From positions 62,001 through 126,000 of the forward strand of contig MKVL01000042.1 in NCBI GenBank assembly GCA_001899205.1: a DNA stretch of 64,000 nucleotides, written 5' to 3'. The position numbers were made by a program, and so were the translations under genes. Origin of the DNA: Mesorhizobium sp. 65-26 (GTDB lineage Bacteria; Pseudomonadota; Alphaproteobacteria; Rhizobiales; Rhizobiaceae). Positions 40,088 through 49,487 of the stretch are shown here, piece by piece; position 1 is the stretch's first letter; each line of letters opens with the position of its first letter. Below the pieces are notes generated by a model that saw only the letters and a list, made by a program, of their open reading frames with translations, searched no databases and had not been told where the DNA came from.

Positions 40088-41155
40088 ATGGCTTCCGTCA
40101 CGCTTGAAAAAGTCCGCAAGGATTATGGCGCCGTGCGCGTCCTGCACGCCGTCGATCTCAGCATCGGCGATGGCGAGTTCGTCGTCCTCGTCGGCCCCTC
40201 GGGCTGCGGAAAGTCGACGCTGCTACGCATGATCGCCGGCCTGGAGGAGGTTTCCGGCGGTGAGATCCATATCGGTGAGCGGCTGGTCAACGATGTCGCG
40301 CCGAAGGATCGCGACATCGCCATGGTGTTCCAGTCCTACGCGCTTTATCCGCATATGGACGTGGCGCGGAACATGGGTTTCAGCCTCATGCTGCGCAAGG
40401 AGGAGAAGCCCGCGATCGAAGCGCGCGTCGACGGCGCTGCCAAGCGCCTCGGGCTCGACACCTACCTGCAGCGCCTGCCGCGCCAGCTCTCGGGCGGCCA
40501 GCGCCAGCGCGTGGCCATGGGACGCGCCATCGTGCGCGATCCGAAGGTATTCCTGTTCGACGAGCCATTGTCCAATCTGGACGCCAAGCTGCGGGTCCAC
40601 ATGCGGGCGGAAATAAAGGCGCTGCATCAGCAGCTCAAGACGACGTCGGTCTACGTCACCCACGACCAGATCGAGGCGATGACCATGGCCGACCGTATCG
40701 TCGTCATGCATGACGGCTTCGTCCAGCAGGTCGGCGCGCCGCTGGACCTCTATGATCGCCCGACCAATGTCTTCGTCGCCGGCTTCATCGGTTCGCCCGG
40801 GATGAATTTCCTGCCGGCGACGGTCAAGATGGATGTCGGCCCTGTCGCCGTGCTCGCTGATGGCCAGCAGCTCAAGCTGGCGGAGGGGCTGCCGCTCAAG
40901 GACGGAACGGCGGTCACCGTGGGGCTGCGACCCGAGCATATCCGGCTGGCCGAAGAAGGCGCGCTGGCGGGCGAGGTGGTCGTGGTGGAGCCGCTCGGTC
41001 TCTCGACGCAGTTCTACGTCAAGCTGGCGAACCAGCAGATCTGTGTTTTTGCCATGGGGCGCGCCGGCGTGCAGCCCGGCGAGACGGTGCGGCTCGCCGC
41101 CGATCCCGCTTCGCTGCATCTGTTCGACAAAGCGAGCGGCGAACGGATAGGGTAG
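40088..41155 (+). CDS. ABC importer ATPase, UgpC/MalK type
   Basis: A 355-residue ATPase of the MalK/UgpC class. Walker A is VGPSGCGKST (residues about 36-45); Q-loop MVFQSYALYPHM; signature LSGGQRQRVAMGRA; Walker B VFLFDEPLSNLD; switch His in VYVTHDQIEAMTMAD. A C-terminal TOBE/MalK-like domain follows from residue 240, with GLRPEHIRLAEEGAL. It completes the importer. No glycoside hydrolase or sugar kinase gene follows, only a terminator, so the enzyme at 35642 is the only catabolic gene in the operon. Confidence 0.96.
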   Translation: MASVTLEKVRKDYGAVRVLHAVDLSIGDGEFVVLVGPSGCGKSTLLRMIAGLEEVSGGEIHIGERLVNDVAPKDRDIAMVFQSYALYPHMDVARNMGFSLMLRKEEKPAIEARVDGAAKRLGLDTYLQRLPRQLSGGQRQRVAMGRAIVRDPKVFLFDEPLSNLDAKLRVHMRAEIKALHQQLKTTSVYVTHDQIEAMTMADRIVVMHDGFVQQVGAPLDLYDRPTNVFVAGFIGSPGMNFLPATVKMDVGPVAVLADGQQLKLAEGLPLKDGTAVTVGLRPEHIRLAEEGALAGEVVVVEPLGLSTQFYVKLANQQICVFAMGRAGVQPGETVRLAADPASLHLFDKASGERIG

Positions 41156-41190
41156 GGCGAATCGGACGCTTCGCCCGAGCCTGGAAACGA

Positions 41191-41215
41191 AAACGCCGCC
41201 CCATGGGCGGCGTTT
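41191..41215. terminator. Bidirectional terminator between the ABC operon and rpmG
   Basis: AAACGCCGCC and GGCGGCGTTT form a perfect stem around a short loop. The T-rich tail is best on the minus strand (TTTTCGTTTCC), serving rpmG, but the plus strand also has TTT at the stem end. Confidence 0.85.
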
Positions 41216-41236
41216 CGGCATTCCGGAGAAACCAGA

Positions 41237-41404
41237 TTACTTGATCTTGGTTTCCTTGAACTCGACGTGCTTCTTGGCGATCGGGTCGTACTTGCGGAAG
41301 GACAGCTTGTCGGTCTTGGTGCGGCTGTTCTTGCTGGTCACGTAGAAGAAACCGGTGTCGGCGGTCGACAGAAGCTTGATCTTGATGTTTGCGGCTTTGG
41401 CCAT
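41237..41404 (-). CDS. rpmG: 50S ribosomal protein L33
   Basis: A 55-residue ribosomal protein, [20 protein letters not shown] and ending [10 protein letters not shown]. It has no cysteines, so it is the zinc-free form normal in alphaproteobacteria. The ATG is at 41404 and the stop is TAA. It is the last gene in the minus-strand block that begins at topA. Confidence 0.97.
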   Translation of the reverse strand: MAKAANIKIKLLSTADTGFFYVTSKNSRTKTDKLSFRKYDPIAKKHVEFKETKIK

Positions 41405-41529
41405 GATATCAGTCCGTTAGTGTTCGTGGAGTTTTGGCCGCTGGAGCACGGGAAAACACCCGGACGCGGGAAACTTGCCGCGACACATAAAGAACGCGCC
41501 CGGAAAGTCAAGCCCGCGCGGCCCTTGCG

Positions 41530-41994
41530 TCAAGGCGCGGCGGCGGGATCCGCGTCCCGTGCCTGCGTCTTCCAGTCCCCGGTCGTATTCCACCAGCGGT
41601 TGGGATTGGCGCGATCGTCCAGGCCCTTGGAGCGGCTGGCGAGGATGCGCTGGATTCGGATGACCGGCTCCTCATAGCTATGAGCCTGGAAAATCGCCTC
41701 CACGACTCGGGCCGCAAGCTCCTCGTCGTCAGGCAGTTCAAATGAGATCTCGACCGTGCCCGGCCGCCGGCGCAGGTCCCTTTCGGCGCCCGCCGCCGCG
41801 CCTTCGAGAGGGCGGTAGCGCTCGATGCCCGAGGCCGACTGGTAGGCGTTGCTGTCGTATTTGCCCATGGGAAGCGGCGTGATCGCTGTCACCGCCTCCA
41901 TGATGCGATCGACATCCGCGCCGGGTGCCTGGAAGGTGACCAGCAGCAGGGGTGTCATGCGCACCGATGTCGTCTCGAAGCCGCGCTCGATCAT
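41530..41994 (-). CDS. YqfO/CutA-like PII-fold protein, hypothetical
   Basis: A 154-residue protein. The ATG at 41994 has GAGGGA six bases ahead; an in-frame TTG at 42009 is less likely. The segment LLLVTFQAPGADVDRIMEAVTAITPL with VEAIFQAHSYEEPVIRIQRIL resembles the PII-like insert of Nif3/YqfO proteins and CutA, which share a HxYEEP motif. The rest is polar. It would be small and cytosolic. No partner gene gives it a role. Confidence 0.7.
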   Translation of the reverse strand: MIERGFETTSVRMTPLLLVTFQAPGADVDRIMEAVTAITPLPMGKYDSNAYQSASGIERYRPLEGAAAGAERDLRRRPGTVEISFELPDDEELAARVVEAIFQAHSYEEPVIRIQRILASRSKGLDDRANPNRWWNTTGDWKTQARDADPAAAP

Positions 41995-42099
41995 ATCCGT
42001 CCCTCGCAACGATGCCGTGCCCGCGCCGGGGAAGGCGCCGGAAAAGGCTACAGCGCGCCAGCAAGGTCAGGAAGACGGAACGGCGGGTCGAACTCCAAG

Positions 42100-42125
42100 C
42101 CTGCTGACATCGTTGCGTCAGCAGG
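42100..42125 (-). terminator. Possible terminator after the MFS gene
   Basis: A perfect 9-bp stem (CCTGCTGAC / GTCAGCAGG) with an 8-base loop lies 14 bases past the MFS stop. The tail is not clearly T-rich, so it is a weak candidate. Confidence 0.45.
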
Positions 42126-42139
42126 CCGAGCGGCGAATA

Positions 42140-43315
42140 TCAGAGGATCTTGCGCAGCAGCCTGGCGCCGACCAGCAGGATATAGGCGGCGAAGAAGAAT
42201 GCCAGCGACCAGCCGAAGCCGGAGGGGCCGAAAGCATCCATGCCGATGCCGATCGCCTGCGGTCCCAGAACCATGCCGACGCCGTAGCAAAGCACGAAGG
42301 CCGCGTTGGCGGACGCCAGCTCATGGCCGGAAAGCTGCGAGCCGAGATGGGCCAGGCCGATCGTGTACATGGCGGCGACCACGCCGCCCCAGACGAACAG
42401 CAGCGCCGCCATCAGGTGCCAGTTGGCGGCGAAGAAAGGCATGAAGACGGTGCCGACGAGGCCAACCGTCGAACAGGCCAGCAGCAGGTAGCGGCGATCC
42501 GAGACGCGATCGCTGATCATGCCGATCGGGATCTGCAGCAGCACGTTGCCGAGACCGATCATGGTGAGCAGCAGCGCGGCGTCGGCCTCGGAATAGCCGA
42601 TGCGGCTGCCATAGACAGGAAACAGCGCGAAGCCGCCGGTCTCGACCGCGCCGAACACCAGCACCGCGGCGGTGGCGGTGGGCACCAGCCAGATGTAGCG
42701 CAGGAAGTTGCTGGTCTCGCCGTCGGCGACGATGGTGGGGCTCTCGTTGCGGGCTGCGACCACGGGAATGGCGGCCAGCGTCACCAGGCCGATGGTGACG
42801 CCAAAAGGCATGAAACCCGTGCTGCCGAGATGGGCAAACAGCCAGGGGCCGGCGGCAAAGCCAAGCGACAGGACCGTCGCATAAATGCCGAGCACGAGCC
42901 CGCGCCTGTGCGGTGGCGCCGAGGTGCTGATCCAGAATTCCGAGAGGATAAAGAGCACGGTCAGCGAAATGTGCAGCACGACGCGCAGCGGAAACCACAT
43001 CCAGAAGTCGGGCGCGAAATGGAAGCCGACGAAGGCAAGGGCTCCGGCGATGATCATCGCGAACATCGTCCAGGCAACGCCGAATCGCGTGGCGAGCGGG
43101 GTGGCGAGCGGAGCGCCGGCGATCGAGGCGAGGCCGGCGACGGCGGTGTTGAGACCGATCATCGAGGCCGAGTGGCCGCGCGATTCGAGAATGACACTGA
43201 GCAGCGGCGTGCCGAGGCCTATGGCGATGCCGACGACGCTGATCGAGGAGATCGCCGCGATCATCGACAGCCAGTGTACGCCCTCTTCGGCTTTTGCCTG
43301 GGTATCAACCGTCAT
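42140..43315 (-). CDS. MFS transporter
   Basis: A 391-residue major facilitator with 12 predicted membrane segments. The loop between segments 2 and 3 and the motif-like LRVVLHISLTVLFILSEFWI, then HRRGLVLGIYATVLSLGFAAGP, match the YcaD/sugar-phosphate-like uptake or efflux groups. The start at 43315 gives MTVDTQAKAEEGVHWLS; the much longer in-frame reading upstream runs through the NUDIX gene in another frame and is not real. The gene follows the NUDIX gene by 19 bases and is probably in the same transcript. Substrate unknown. Confidence 0.88.
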   Translation of the reverse strand: MTVDTQAKAEEGVHWLSMIAAISSISVVGIAIGLGTPLLSVILESRGHSASMIGLNTAVAGLASIAGAPLATPLATRFGVAWTMFAMIIAGALAFVGFHFAPDFWMWFPLRVVLHISLTVLFILSEFWISTSAPPHRRGLVLGIYATVLSLGFAAGPWLFAHLGSTGFMPFGVTIGLVTLAAIPVVAARNESPTIVADGETSNFLRYIWLVPTATAAVLVFGAVETGGFALFPVYGSRIGYSEADAALLLTMIGLGNVLLQIPIGMISDRVSDRRYLLLACSTVGLVGTVFMPFFAANWHLMAALLFVWGGVVAAMYTIGLAHLGSQLSGHELASANAAFVLCYGVGMVLGPQAIGIGMDAFGPSGFGWSLAFFFAAYILLVGARLLRKIL

Positions 43316-43334
43316 GAATGCCTGGCTCTGCGTC

Positions 43335-44072
43335 TTATAGGATTTCGCGGACGAAGCTTTTGCGGGCAAGCCGGTAGAAAGGCACCGCGCCGCCCGGACG
43401 CAACAGCGGATCCTCGGCGAGCCGCCCCTCCAGCTCGTCCAGCACCCTGCGCGTGATGTCGGGTATGTCGGCCTGCCTGGCCCTGGCGAGCGGGAGCCAG
43501 ACCAGTTCTTCCAGTTCGTTGGTCGGCCCGCCCTGAGGCAGTTCGACAGCGACGTCATTGCGCCAGGCGCTGAAGAAGCGCGTATCAAAGCGGCGCACGC
43601 GGTTCGGCGGCGTGATGGCGCGCGCGATGAAGCGCAGCGGCTCCAGCGACGGCACCACGCCGTGCTCGACGAAACCCTGCCATTCCGACTTCTTCGTGGC
43701 GAACGCACCCTTGCGGCCGATGAGCAGGCCGGCTTCCTCGTAGGTCTCGCGGATCGCCGACAGGGCGATGGCGCGGGCGCGGGCAGGGCCGGTCCGGCCG
43801 ATGCCGGCCATGAGCTTTGCCTCTACCTGCTCGTTCAACGGCGATGCCACCGGGATGCGGCTGTCCGCCGGGTCCGTGCGGCCGCCGGGAAAGACGAACT
43901 TGCCGGGCATGAAGGCGTGGCCGGCGTGGCGACGCCCCATCAGCACGACGATGTCGTTGCCGTGGCGATCGAGAAGAATGAGGGTCGCCGCGTCGCGCGG
44001 ACGCTTGGGTCCGTCACGCGAGACCATCTTTTGCTCGAGCTTGTCGATTTCCACTTTGGTCATAACGTCCAT
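43335..44072 (-). CDS. NUDIX hydrolase of the NUDT19 type
   Basis: A 245-residue NUDIX hydrolase. The NUDIX box is split: FPGGRTDPADSRIPVAS is followed by about 30 extra residues before AIRETYEEAGLLIG, which carries the RETYEEAG metal site. This long insert before the REUXEE part is known in NUDT19/RP2-type proteins that hydrolyse CoA and acyl-CoA. The C-terminal half has FDTRFFSAW, as in that group. The start is 44072 (MDVMTKVEIDK), with ATG 44063 as an alternative. It lies between DUF983 and the MFS gene, on the same strand. Confidence 0.88.
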   Translation of the reverse strand: MDVMTKVEIDKLEQKMVSRDGPKRPRDAATLILLDRHGNDIVVLMGRRHAGHAFMPGKFVFPGGRTDPADSRIPVASPLNEQVEAKLMAGIGRTGPARARAIALSAIRETYEEAGLLIGRKGAFATKKSEWQGFVEHGVVPSLEPLRFIARAITPPNRVRRFDTRFFSAWRNDVAVELPQGGPTNELEELVWLPLARARQADIPDITRRVLDELEGRLAEDPLLRPGGAVPFYRLARKSFVREIL

Positions 44073-44144
44073 GCGCACGACCTAGCGGAAACTTCCAGAA
44101 TGCGAAAGTGGTCTCCGGGGCCGGCACGTTGCGCCAGCGGCGGC

Positions 44145-44579
44145 TCAGGTATCGGAATGAGGCTCGATTTCATCCTCCTGGCCACCGAAACCATGCATAT
44201 AGAGCGCCCATTGCAGGCCGATGACGGCGCCCTTGACCGGCTGGAGCAGGACCACGGCCAGAATGATGGTCAGCGGAATCCAGATCAACATGTGTTGCAA
44301 TGTCGACAGATTGGACACCGCCTCGATGCCCATGAAGGCGCCGACCACGATATGGCCGACGATCACCACCACGAGGTAGGCGGGCAGATCGTCAGCGCGA
44401 TGGTGGTGCATTTCCTCACCGCAGACCGCGCATTTGTCGACGGTCTTGACGAAGGCCCGGAACAGCTTTCCCTCGCCGCAATGCGGGCAGCGGCCCAGCA
44501 TGCCGCGCTTGATGGCGGTCCACAGCGGGCGGGCAACGCGGCCCGAATGATGCTCGCCACCAAAAACCTGCTGTTCCAT
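44145..44579 (-). CDS. DUF983 membrane protein
   Basis: A 144-residue protein of the DUF983 family. The zinc-ribbon-like MLGRCPHCGEGKLFRAFVKTVDKCAVCGEEM (two CxxC pairs, residues about 27-57) is followed by DDLPAYLVVVIVGHIVVGAF and MLIWIPLTIILAVVLLQPVKG, giving two or three membrane segments. Function unknown. It lies 3 bases after rnr; from memory this neighbourhood is conserved in rhizobia. Confidence 0.9.
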   Translation of the reverse strand: MEQQVFGGEHHSGRVARPLWTAIKRGMLGRCPHCGEGKLFRAFVKTVDKCAVCGEEMHHHRADDLPAYLVVVIVGHIVVGAFMGIEAVSNLSTLQHMLIWIPLTIILAVVLLQPVKGAVIGLQWALYMHGFGGQEDEIEPHSDT

Positions 44580-44582
44580 CTG

Positions 44583-46898
44583 CTACCGTCTCCTGCCGCG
44601 CGGGCGCGGTTGCGACGCGCGGGCCCGACCCTTCTTTGACTTGTGGAACGACCGCTTCGAGCCGGGCAGCGGCTTCGGGTCGCTCAACATCTCGAAGCGC
44701 ATGGCGCCGGCCATCGGTGCCACCTCGACGAGACGGACCTCGACGCGATCCGCCAACTGGTAGCCCTTGCCGGAGCGCTCGCCAAACAGCGAATGCGCAG
44801 CCTCGTCATATATGTAGTAGTCACCGCCCAGCGTCGACACCGGGATGAAACCATCGGCGCCGAATTGCGGCAATTGGACAAAGAGTCCCGATTTGGTGAC
44901 GCCGGAAACGCGGGCATCGAATCGCTCGTCCACTCGCTCCGCGAGATAAGCGGCGACAAGGCGATCGACGGTGTCGCGTTCGGCCGCCATTGCGCGGCGC
45001 TCGGTCGCCGAGATCTGAACGGCGATCTCCTCCAGCCGGGCTTCCTCTTCCTGCGTGAGGCCACCTGGGCCGAGGCCGAGCGCGGCGATCAGCCCGCGAT
45101 GCACGATCAGGTCGGCATAACGACGGATGGGCGAGGTGAAGTGCGCATAGCGCCTGAGGTTGAGGCCGAAATGGCCGATGTTCCTCGGCGAATATTCCGC
45201 CTGGCTCTGCGAGCGCAGGACCACCTCGTTGACGAGGGATTCGTTGTCGGCGCCGCGCACGCGCTCAAGGATGCCGTTGAACTGGCTCGGCCGCATCTGC
45301 GCCCCGCGCGCCAGCGACAAGCCGATCGTCTGTAAGAATTCGCGCAGCGATTCCTGCTTGGCGAGCGACGGCGCATCGTGAATGCGATAGACCAGCGACT
45401 GCTTCTTCGCTTCCAGCGTCTCGGCGGCGGCGACGTTGGCCTGGATCATGAACTCTTCGATGAGCTTGTGCGCGTCCAGTCGCTCCGGCACGACCACGCT
45501 GTCGACCGTGCCGTCCGCCTTCAGCAGGATCTTGCGTTCGGGCAGGTCGAGTTCGAGGGGCTGGCGTGAGTCGCGGCCGCGCCTGAGCACGGCATAGGCG
45601 TCCCATAGCGGCTTGAGCACCGCCTCGATGATGGGGCGGGTCTTGTCGTCCGGAGCGCCGTCGATCGCGGCCTGCGCCTGCTGGTAGGCAAGCTTGGCGG
45701 CGGATTTCATTATGACGCGGTGAAAGCTGTGCCTGATCTTTCGGCCTTCGGCCGAGAAGGTCATGCGCACGGCGAGCGCCGGCCGATCCTCGCCCTCGCG
45801 CAGCGAACAGAGATCGTTGGAGATGCGCTCCGGCAGCATCGGCACAACGCGGTCCGGGAAATAGACCGAATTGCCCCGCTTCAGCGCCTCGCGGTCGAGC
45901 GGGCTGCCGTAGCGGACATAGGCGGCGACGTCGGCGATGGCCACCGTGGCGATGACGCCGCCAGGGTTGCTCTCGTCCGGATCCGGCGTGGCGAAGACCG
46001 CGTCGTCATGATCCTTGGCATCCGCCGGGTCGATCGTGACCAGCGGCAGGTCACGCCAGTCCTCGCGGTTGGCCATTGTCGCCGGCTTCACCGCTTCGGC
46101 TTCGGCGATCACATCGGCCGGGAAGACATGCGGAATGTCGTGCGCATGGATGGCGATCATGGAGACCGCCTTCTCGCTCGTCAGCGAGCCGAGCACGCTC
46201 AGCACTTTCGCGCGGGGCAGGCCGTAGCGGGAGGCACGCTCGGGCTCCACCTCGACGAGATCGCCGTTCCTTGCGCCGTTCTGGAATTCCTTGTCGACGA
46301 TAAGTTCGGGCTGCCGGCGCTCGACCGGCTCGATGCGGAAGCTGCCGTCCTTGAGAACGCGGAAGACACCGAGAACGGCATCGCCGCGCTTCTCGAATAT
46401 CTTCATCACCCGGCCGGTATAGGCCGGGCCGGTGACGGCCTCGGTCGGGAAGGTCTTGGCCAGCACGCGATCGCCGATGCCGGGCGCCTGGCCGTTGCCG
46501 CGCGAAACGCGGATCGAGACGACCGGCGGCGGCTCATCGCTGTCATGTTCGACCGGGCGCGCGAGCAGCAGTCCGTCTGCGTCGCGCCCGAAAACCTCGA
46601 GCACCGCGACGTGCGGCAGCGTTCCGGCACGCGTGAGCCGCTTGCGTTGCTTGGTCAGCAGGCCGTCGTCCTGCAGGTCGCGCAGCATGTCCTTCAGCCA
46701 CATCCGGTCCTCGCCGCGCAGGGCGAAGGCCTTGGCGATCTCCCGCTTGCCGGCGCGGTCAGGATTCTCGGCGATATAACGAAGAATCTCGTCACGCGAG
46801 GGCCGGTAGTCATCCTTGACCTTGGCCCTCGTGTCCCTTGTCCTGGTGTCGGCGCCGCGCGGATCGCCGTGGCTTCGTCCGGAGATCCTGCGCGCCAC
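44583..46898 (-). CDS. rnr: Ribonuclease R
   Basis: A 771-residue 3'-5' exoribonuclease of the RNB family. Domain order: N-terminal helix-turn-helix (SRDEILRYIAENPDRAGKREIAKAFAL); two cold-shock OB folds; the catalytic RNB domain with the acids in TIDPADAKDHDDAVFA (about residues 290-305); then an S1 domain (VSGVTKSGLFVQLPQFGADGF); and a basic tail of Lys/Arg. GTG at 46898 was chosen because AGGACG is upstream, and it lies 6 bases after topA. It degrades structured RNA and takes part in RNA quality control. Confidence 0.96.
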   Translation of the reverse strand: MARRISGRSHGDPRGADTRTRDTRAKVKDDYRPSRDEILRYIAENPDRAGKREIAKAFALRGEDRMWLKDMLRDLQDDGLLTKQRKRLTRAGTLPHVAVLEVFGRDADGLLLARPVEHDSDEPPPVVSIRVSRGNGQAPGIGDRVLAKTFPTEAVTGPAYTGRVMKIFEKRGDAVLGVFRVLKDGSFRIEPVERRQPELIVDKEFQNGARNGDLVEVEPERASRYGLPRAKVLSVLGSLTSEKAVSMIAIHAHDIPHVFPADVIAEAEAVKPATMANREDWRDLPLVTIDPADAKDHDDAVFATPDPDESNPGGVIATVAIADVAAYVRYGSPLDREALKRGNSVYFPDRVVPMLPERISNDLCSLREGEDRPALAVRMTFSAEGRKIRHSFHRVIMKSAAKLAYQQAQAAIDGAPDDKTRPIIEAVLKPLWDAYAVLRRGRDSRQPLELDLPERKILLKADGTVDSVVVPERLDAHKLIEEFMIQANVAAAETLEAKKQSLVYRIHDAPSLAKQESLREFLQTIGLSLARGAQMRPSQFNGILERVRGADNESLVNEVVLRSQSQAEYSPRNIGHFGLNLRRYAHFTSPIRRYADLIVHRGLIAALGLGPGGLTQEEEARLEEIAVQISATERRAMAAERDTVDRLVAAYLAERVDERFDARVSGVTKSGLFVQLPQFGADGFIPVSTLGGDYYIYDEAAHSLFGERSGKGYQLADRVEVRLVEVAPMAGAMRFEMLSDPKPLPGSKRSFHKSKKGRARASQPRPRGRRR

Positions 46899-46904
46899 GC
46901 CGTC

Positions 46905-49487
46905 CTATCCCTTCTTCTTGGCGGCGGGCTTGGCCGCCGCCTTGCGGGCGGGCTTCTTGCCTCCGCCCTTGGCCTCCCGCTCGGCGATCAGCGCCAGCGC
47001 TTCCTCGAGCGTCACGGATTGCGGGTCCTTGCCCTTGGGCAGGGTCGCGTTGACCTTGCCGAAGTTCACATAGGGACCGTACTTGCCGTCGCGCACGACG
47101 ATCTTGCCGCCGCCATCCGGATGGTCGCCGATTTCCTTGAGCGCTGCCGGCGTGCCGCCGTTGCGGCCGCCCTTGCCCTTGGCCTGCTTCTCCGCGATCA
47201 CCGATACGGCGCGGTTGAGGCCGATGGAGAACACGTCCTCGATGCTCTCCAGATTGGCGTAGGTGCCGTCGTGCAGCACGAACGGGCCATAGCGACCGAG
47301 CCCGGCAGAGATCATCTTGCCGCTTTCGGGGTGCTTGCCGACATCGCGCGGCAGCGCCAGCAGGGCAAGCGCCTTCTCATGGTCCATGGAGTCCGCCGTC
47401 CAGCCTTTGGGCAGGCTGGAGCGCTTGGCCTCCTTGCCTTCACCGCGCTGGACATAGGGCCCGAAACGTCCGCTGCGCAGCGTGATCTCCTCGGCGGTGT
47501 AAGGATCCTTGCCGAGCTGCTTGACGCCATCCTCGCCGCCGCCGTTCTCGCCGTTCGGGTTGGCGGCATCGCCAAGCTGGCGGGTGTAGGAGCATTCCGG
47601 ATAGTTCGAGCAGCCGACGAAGGCGCCGAACTTGCCGAGCTTGAGCGACAGGTTGCCGCTGCCGCATTTCGGACAGATGCGCGGGTTCGATCCATCCTCG
47701 CGCGCGGGGAAGACCAGCGGCGCGAGCTCTTCGTTGAGCGCGTCGAGCACGTCGGTGACGCGCAACTCCTTGATGTCGGCGACGGCGGCCGAAAAGTCGT
47801 TCCAGAAGTCGCGCAGCACGTCGCGCCAGGCGAGCTTGCCGTCGGAGATCTCGTCGAGCTTCTCCTCCAGCGAGGCGGTGAAGTCGTATTCGACGTAGCG
47901 CTCGAAGAAGCTTTCGAGGAACGCCGACAGGAGGCGGCCCTTGGCCTGCGGGATCAGGCGGCGCTTGTCGATGGTGACGTAATCGCGGTCCTCGAGCGTC
48001 TTGAGGATGGCGGTGTAGGTCGAAGGCCGGCCGATACCGAGCTCCTCGAGTTTCTTGATCAGCGACGCCTCGGAATAACGCGGTGGCGGCTCGGTGGTGT
48101 GCTGGGTGGCGTTGATGGCCTCGCGGCGCAGCTGCTCGCCGACGCGGATCTCGGGAAGACGACGGCTCTCCTCGTCCTCCGAATCCTCATCCTTCTGGTC
48201 GGTATAGGCGGCGATGAAACCGTCGAAGCGGATGACCGATCCGACCGCCCGCAGCTCGGCGCTGCGCGCGCCGTTGACGGCCTCGATCTCTACCGTGGTG
48301 CGCTCGATCTCCGCCGGCTGCATCTGGCTGGCGATCGCGCGCTTCCAGATCATGTCGTAGAGACGCGCCTGGTCGGCATCGAGATACTGGCGCACCGAAG
48401 CAGGGGTGCGCTTGAAATCGGTCGGCCGGATGGCCTCGTGCGCTTCCTGGGCGTTCTTGGCCTTCGCCGAATAGTAGCGCGGCTTCTCAGGCAGGTATTT
48501 CTCGCCGAACTCGCTGGCGATGGCATCGCGCGCCGCCGTAATGGCTTCCGGCGCCATCTGCACGCCGTCGGTACGCATATAGGTGATGAGACCGGCGGTC
48601 TCGCCGCCGATGTCCATGCCTTCATACAGCTTCTGCGCGACCTGCATGGTGCGGCTGGCCGAAAAGCCGAGACGCGACGAAGCGGCCTGCTGCAGCGTCG
48701 AGGTGGTGAAGGGCGGGGCCGGATTGCGCTTGGTGGGCTTGGCTTCCACCGAGAGCGCCTTGAAGGTCGCGCCCTCGAGCATGGCCTTGATGTCGTCGGC
48801 CTGCGCCTTGTTGGCGATGTCCAGCTTCTGCAGCTTCTTGCGTTCGAAGGCAGTGAGCCGCGCCTCGAAATTCTCGTTGCGCGGCGTGCCGAGGATCGCG
48901 GCGATCTGCCAGTATTCCTCGCGTACGAAGCGTTCGATCTCGGATTCCCGGTCGCAGACAAGGCGCAGCGCGACGGACTGCACGCGGCCGGCCGAACGCG
49001 CGCCGGGCAGCTTGCGCCACAGCACTGGCGACAGCGTGAAGCCGACGAGATAGTCGAGCGCGCGGCGGGCGAGATAAGCGTCGACCAGCGGCGCGTCGAT
49101 CTGGCGCGGATTGGCCATGGCCTCCAGCACCGACGATTTGGTGATGGCGTTGAAGACGACGCGGCTGACCGGCTTGTCCTTCAGCGCGCGCTTCTGCTTA
49201 AGCACTTCCAGCACGTGCCAGGAGATAGCCTCGCCCTCGCGATCAGGGTCGGTGGCGAGGATCAGCCCGTCGGCGTCCTTGACCGCCTTGGCGATGTCGG
49301 CAAGCCGCTTGCCCGAGGCCGTGTCGACGGCCCAGGACATCGCGAAGTCCTCATCCGGGCGCACCGAACCGTCCTTGGCCGGCAAATCACGGACATGGCC
49401 GAACGACGCCAGAACCTTGTAGTTCTTGCCCAGATATTTGTTGATTGTCTTGGCCTTGGCCGGCGATTCGACGACGACGACGTCCAT
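46905..49487 (-). CDS. topA: DNA topoisomerase I
   Basis: An 860-residue type IA topoisomerase that relaxes negative supercoils. TOPRIM domain: VVVVESPAKAKTINKYLG at the start and TDPDREGEAISWH. Active-site Tyr in AGLITYMRTDG (about residue 312). A single zinc finger is visible, CPKCGSGNLSLKLGKFGAFVGC, followed by repeated FGPYVQRG, LGRYGPFVLHDG and YGPYVNFGK motifs (Topo C-repeats) and a Lys/Ala tail. The ATG at 49487 is clear. It leads the topA-rnr-DUF983 block. dprA, often next to topA in rhizobia, is not upstream here. Confidence 0.97.
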   Translation of the reverse strand: MDVVVVESPAKAKTINKYLGKNYKVLASFGHVRDLPAKDGSVRPDEDFAMSWAVDTASGKRLADIAKAVKDADGLILATDPDREGEAISWHVLEVLKQKRALKDKPVSRVVFNAITKSSVLEAMANPRQIDAPLVDAYLARRALDYLVGFTLSPVLWRKLPGARSAGRVQSVALRLVCDRESEIERFVREEYWQIAAILGTPRNENFEARLTAFERKKLQKLDIANKAQADDIKAMLEGATFKALSVEAKPTKRNPAPPFTTSTLQQAASSRLGFSASRTMQVAQKLYEGMDIGGETAGLITYMRTDGVQMAPEAITAARDAIASEFGEKYLPEKPRYYSAKAKNAQEAHEAIRPTDFKRTPASVRQYLDADQARLYDMIWKRAIASQMQPAEIERTTVEIEAVNGARSAELRAVGSVIRFDGFIAAYTDQKDEDSEDEESRRLPEIRVGEQLRREAINATQHTTEPPPRYSEASLIKKLEELGIGRPSTYTAILKTLEDRDYVTIDKRRLIPQAKGRLLSAFLESFFERYVEYDFTASLEEKLDEISDGKLAWRDVLRDFWNDFSAAVADIKELRVTDVLDALNEELAPLVFPAREDGSNPRICPKCGSGNLSLKLGKFGAFVGCSNYPECSYTRQLGDAANPNGENGGGEDGVKQLGKDPYTAEEITLRSGRFGPYVQRGEGKEAKRSSLPKGWTADSMDHEKALALLALPRDVGKHPESGKMISAGLGRYGPFVLHDGTYANLESIEDVFSIGLNRAVSVIAEKQAKGKGGRNGGTPAALKEIGDHPDGGGKIVVRDGKYGPYVNFGKVNATLPKGKDPQSVTLEEALALIAEREAKGGGKKPARKAAAKPAAKKKG

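Noticed and set aside
41849-43456. A 535-codon plus-strand frame over the MFS and NUDIX genes
   Set aside because: Shadow frame rich in Gln, Gly, Asp and Arg, without motifs.
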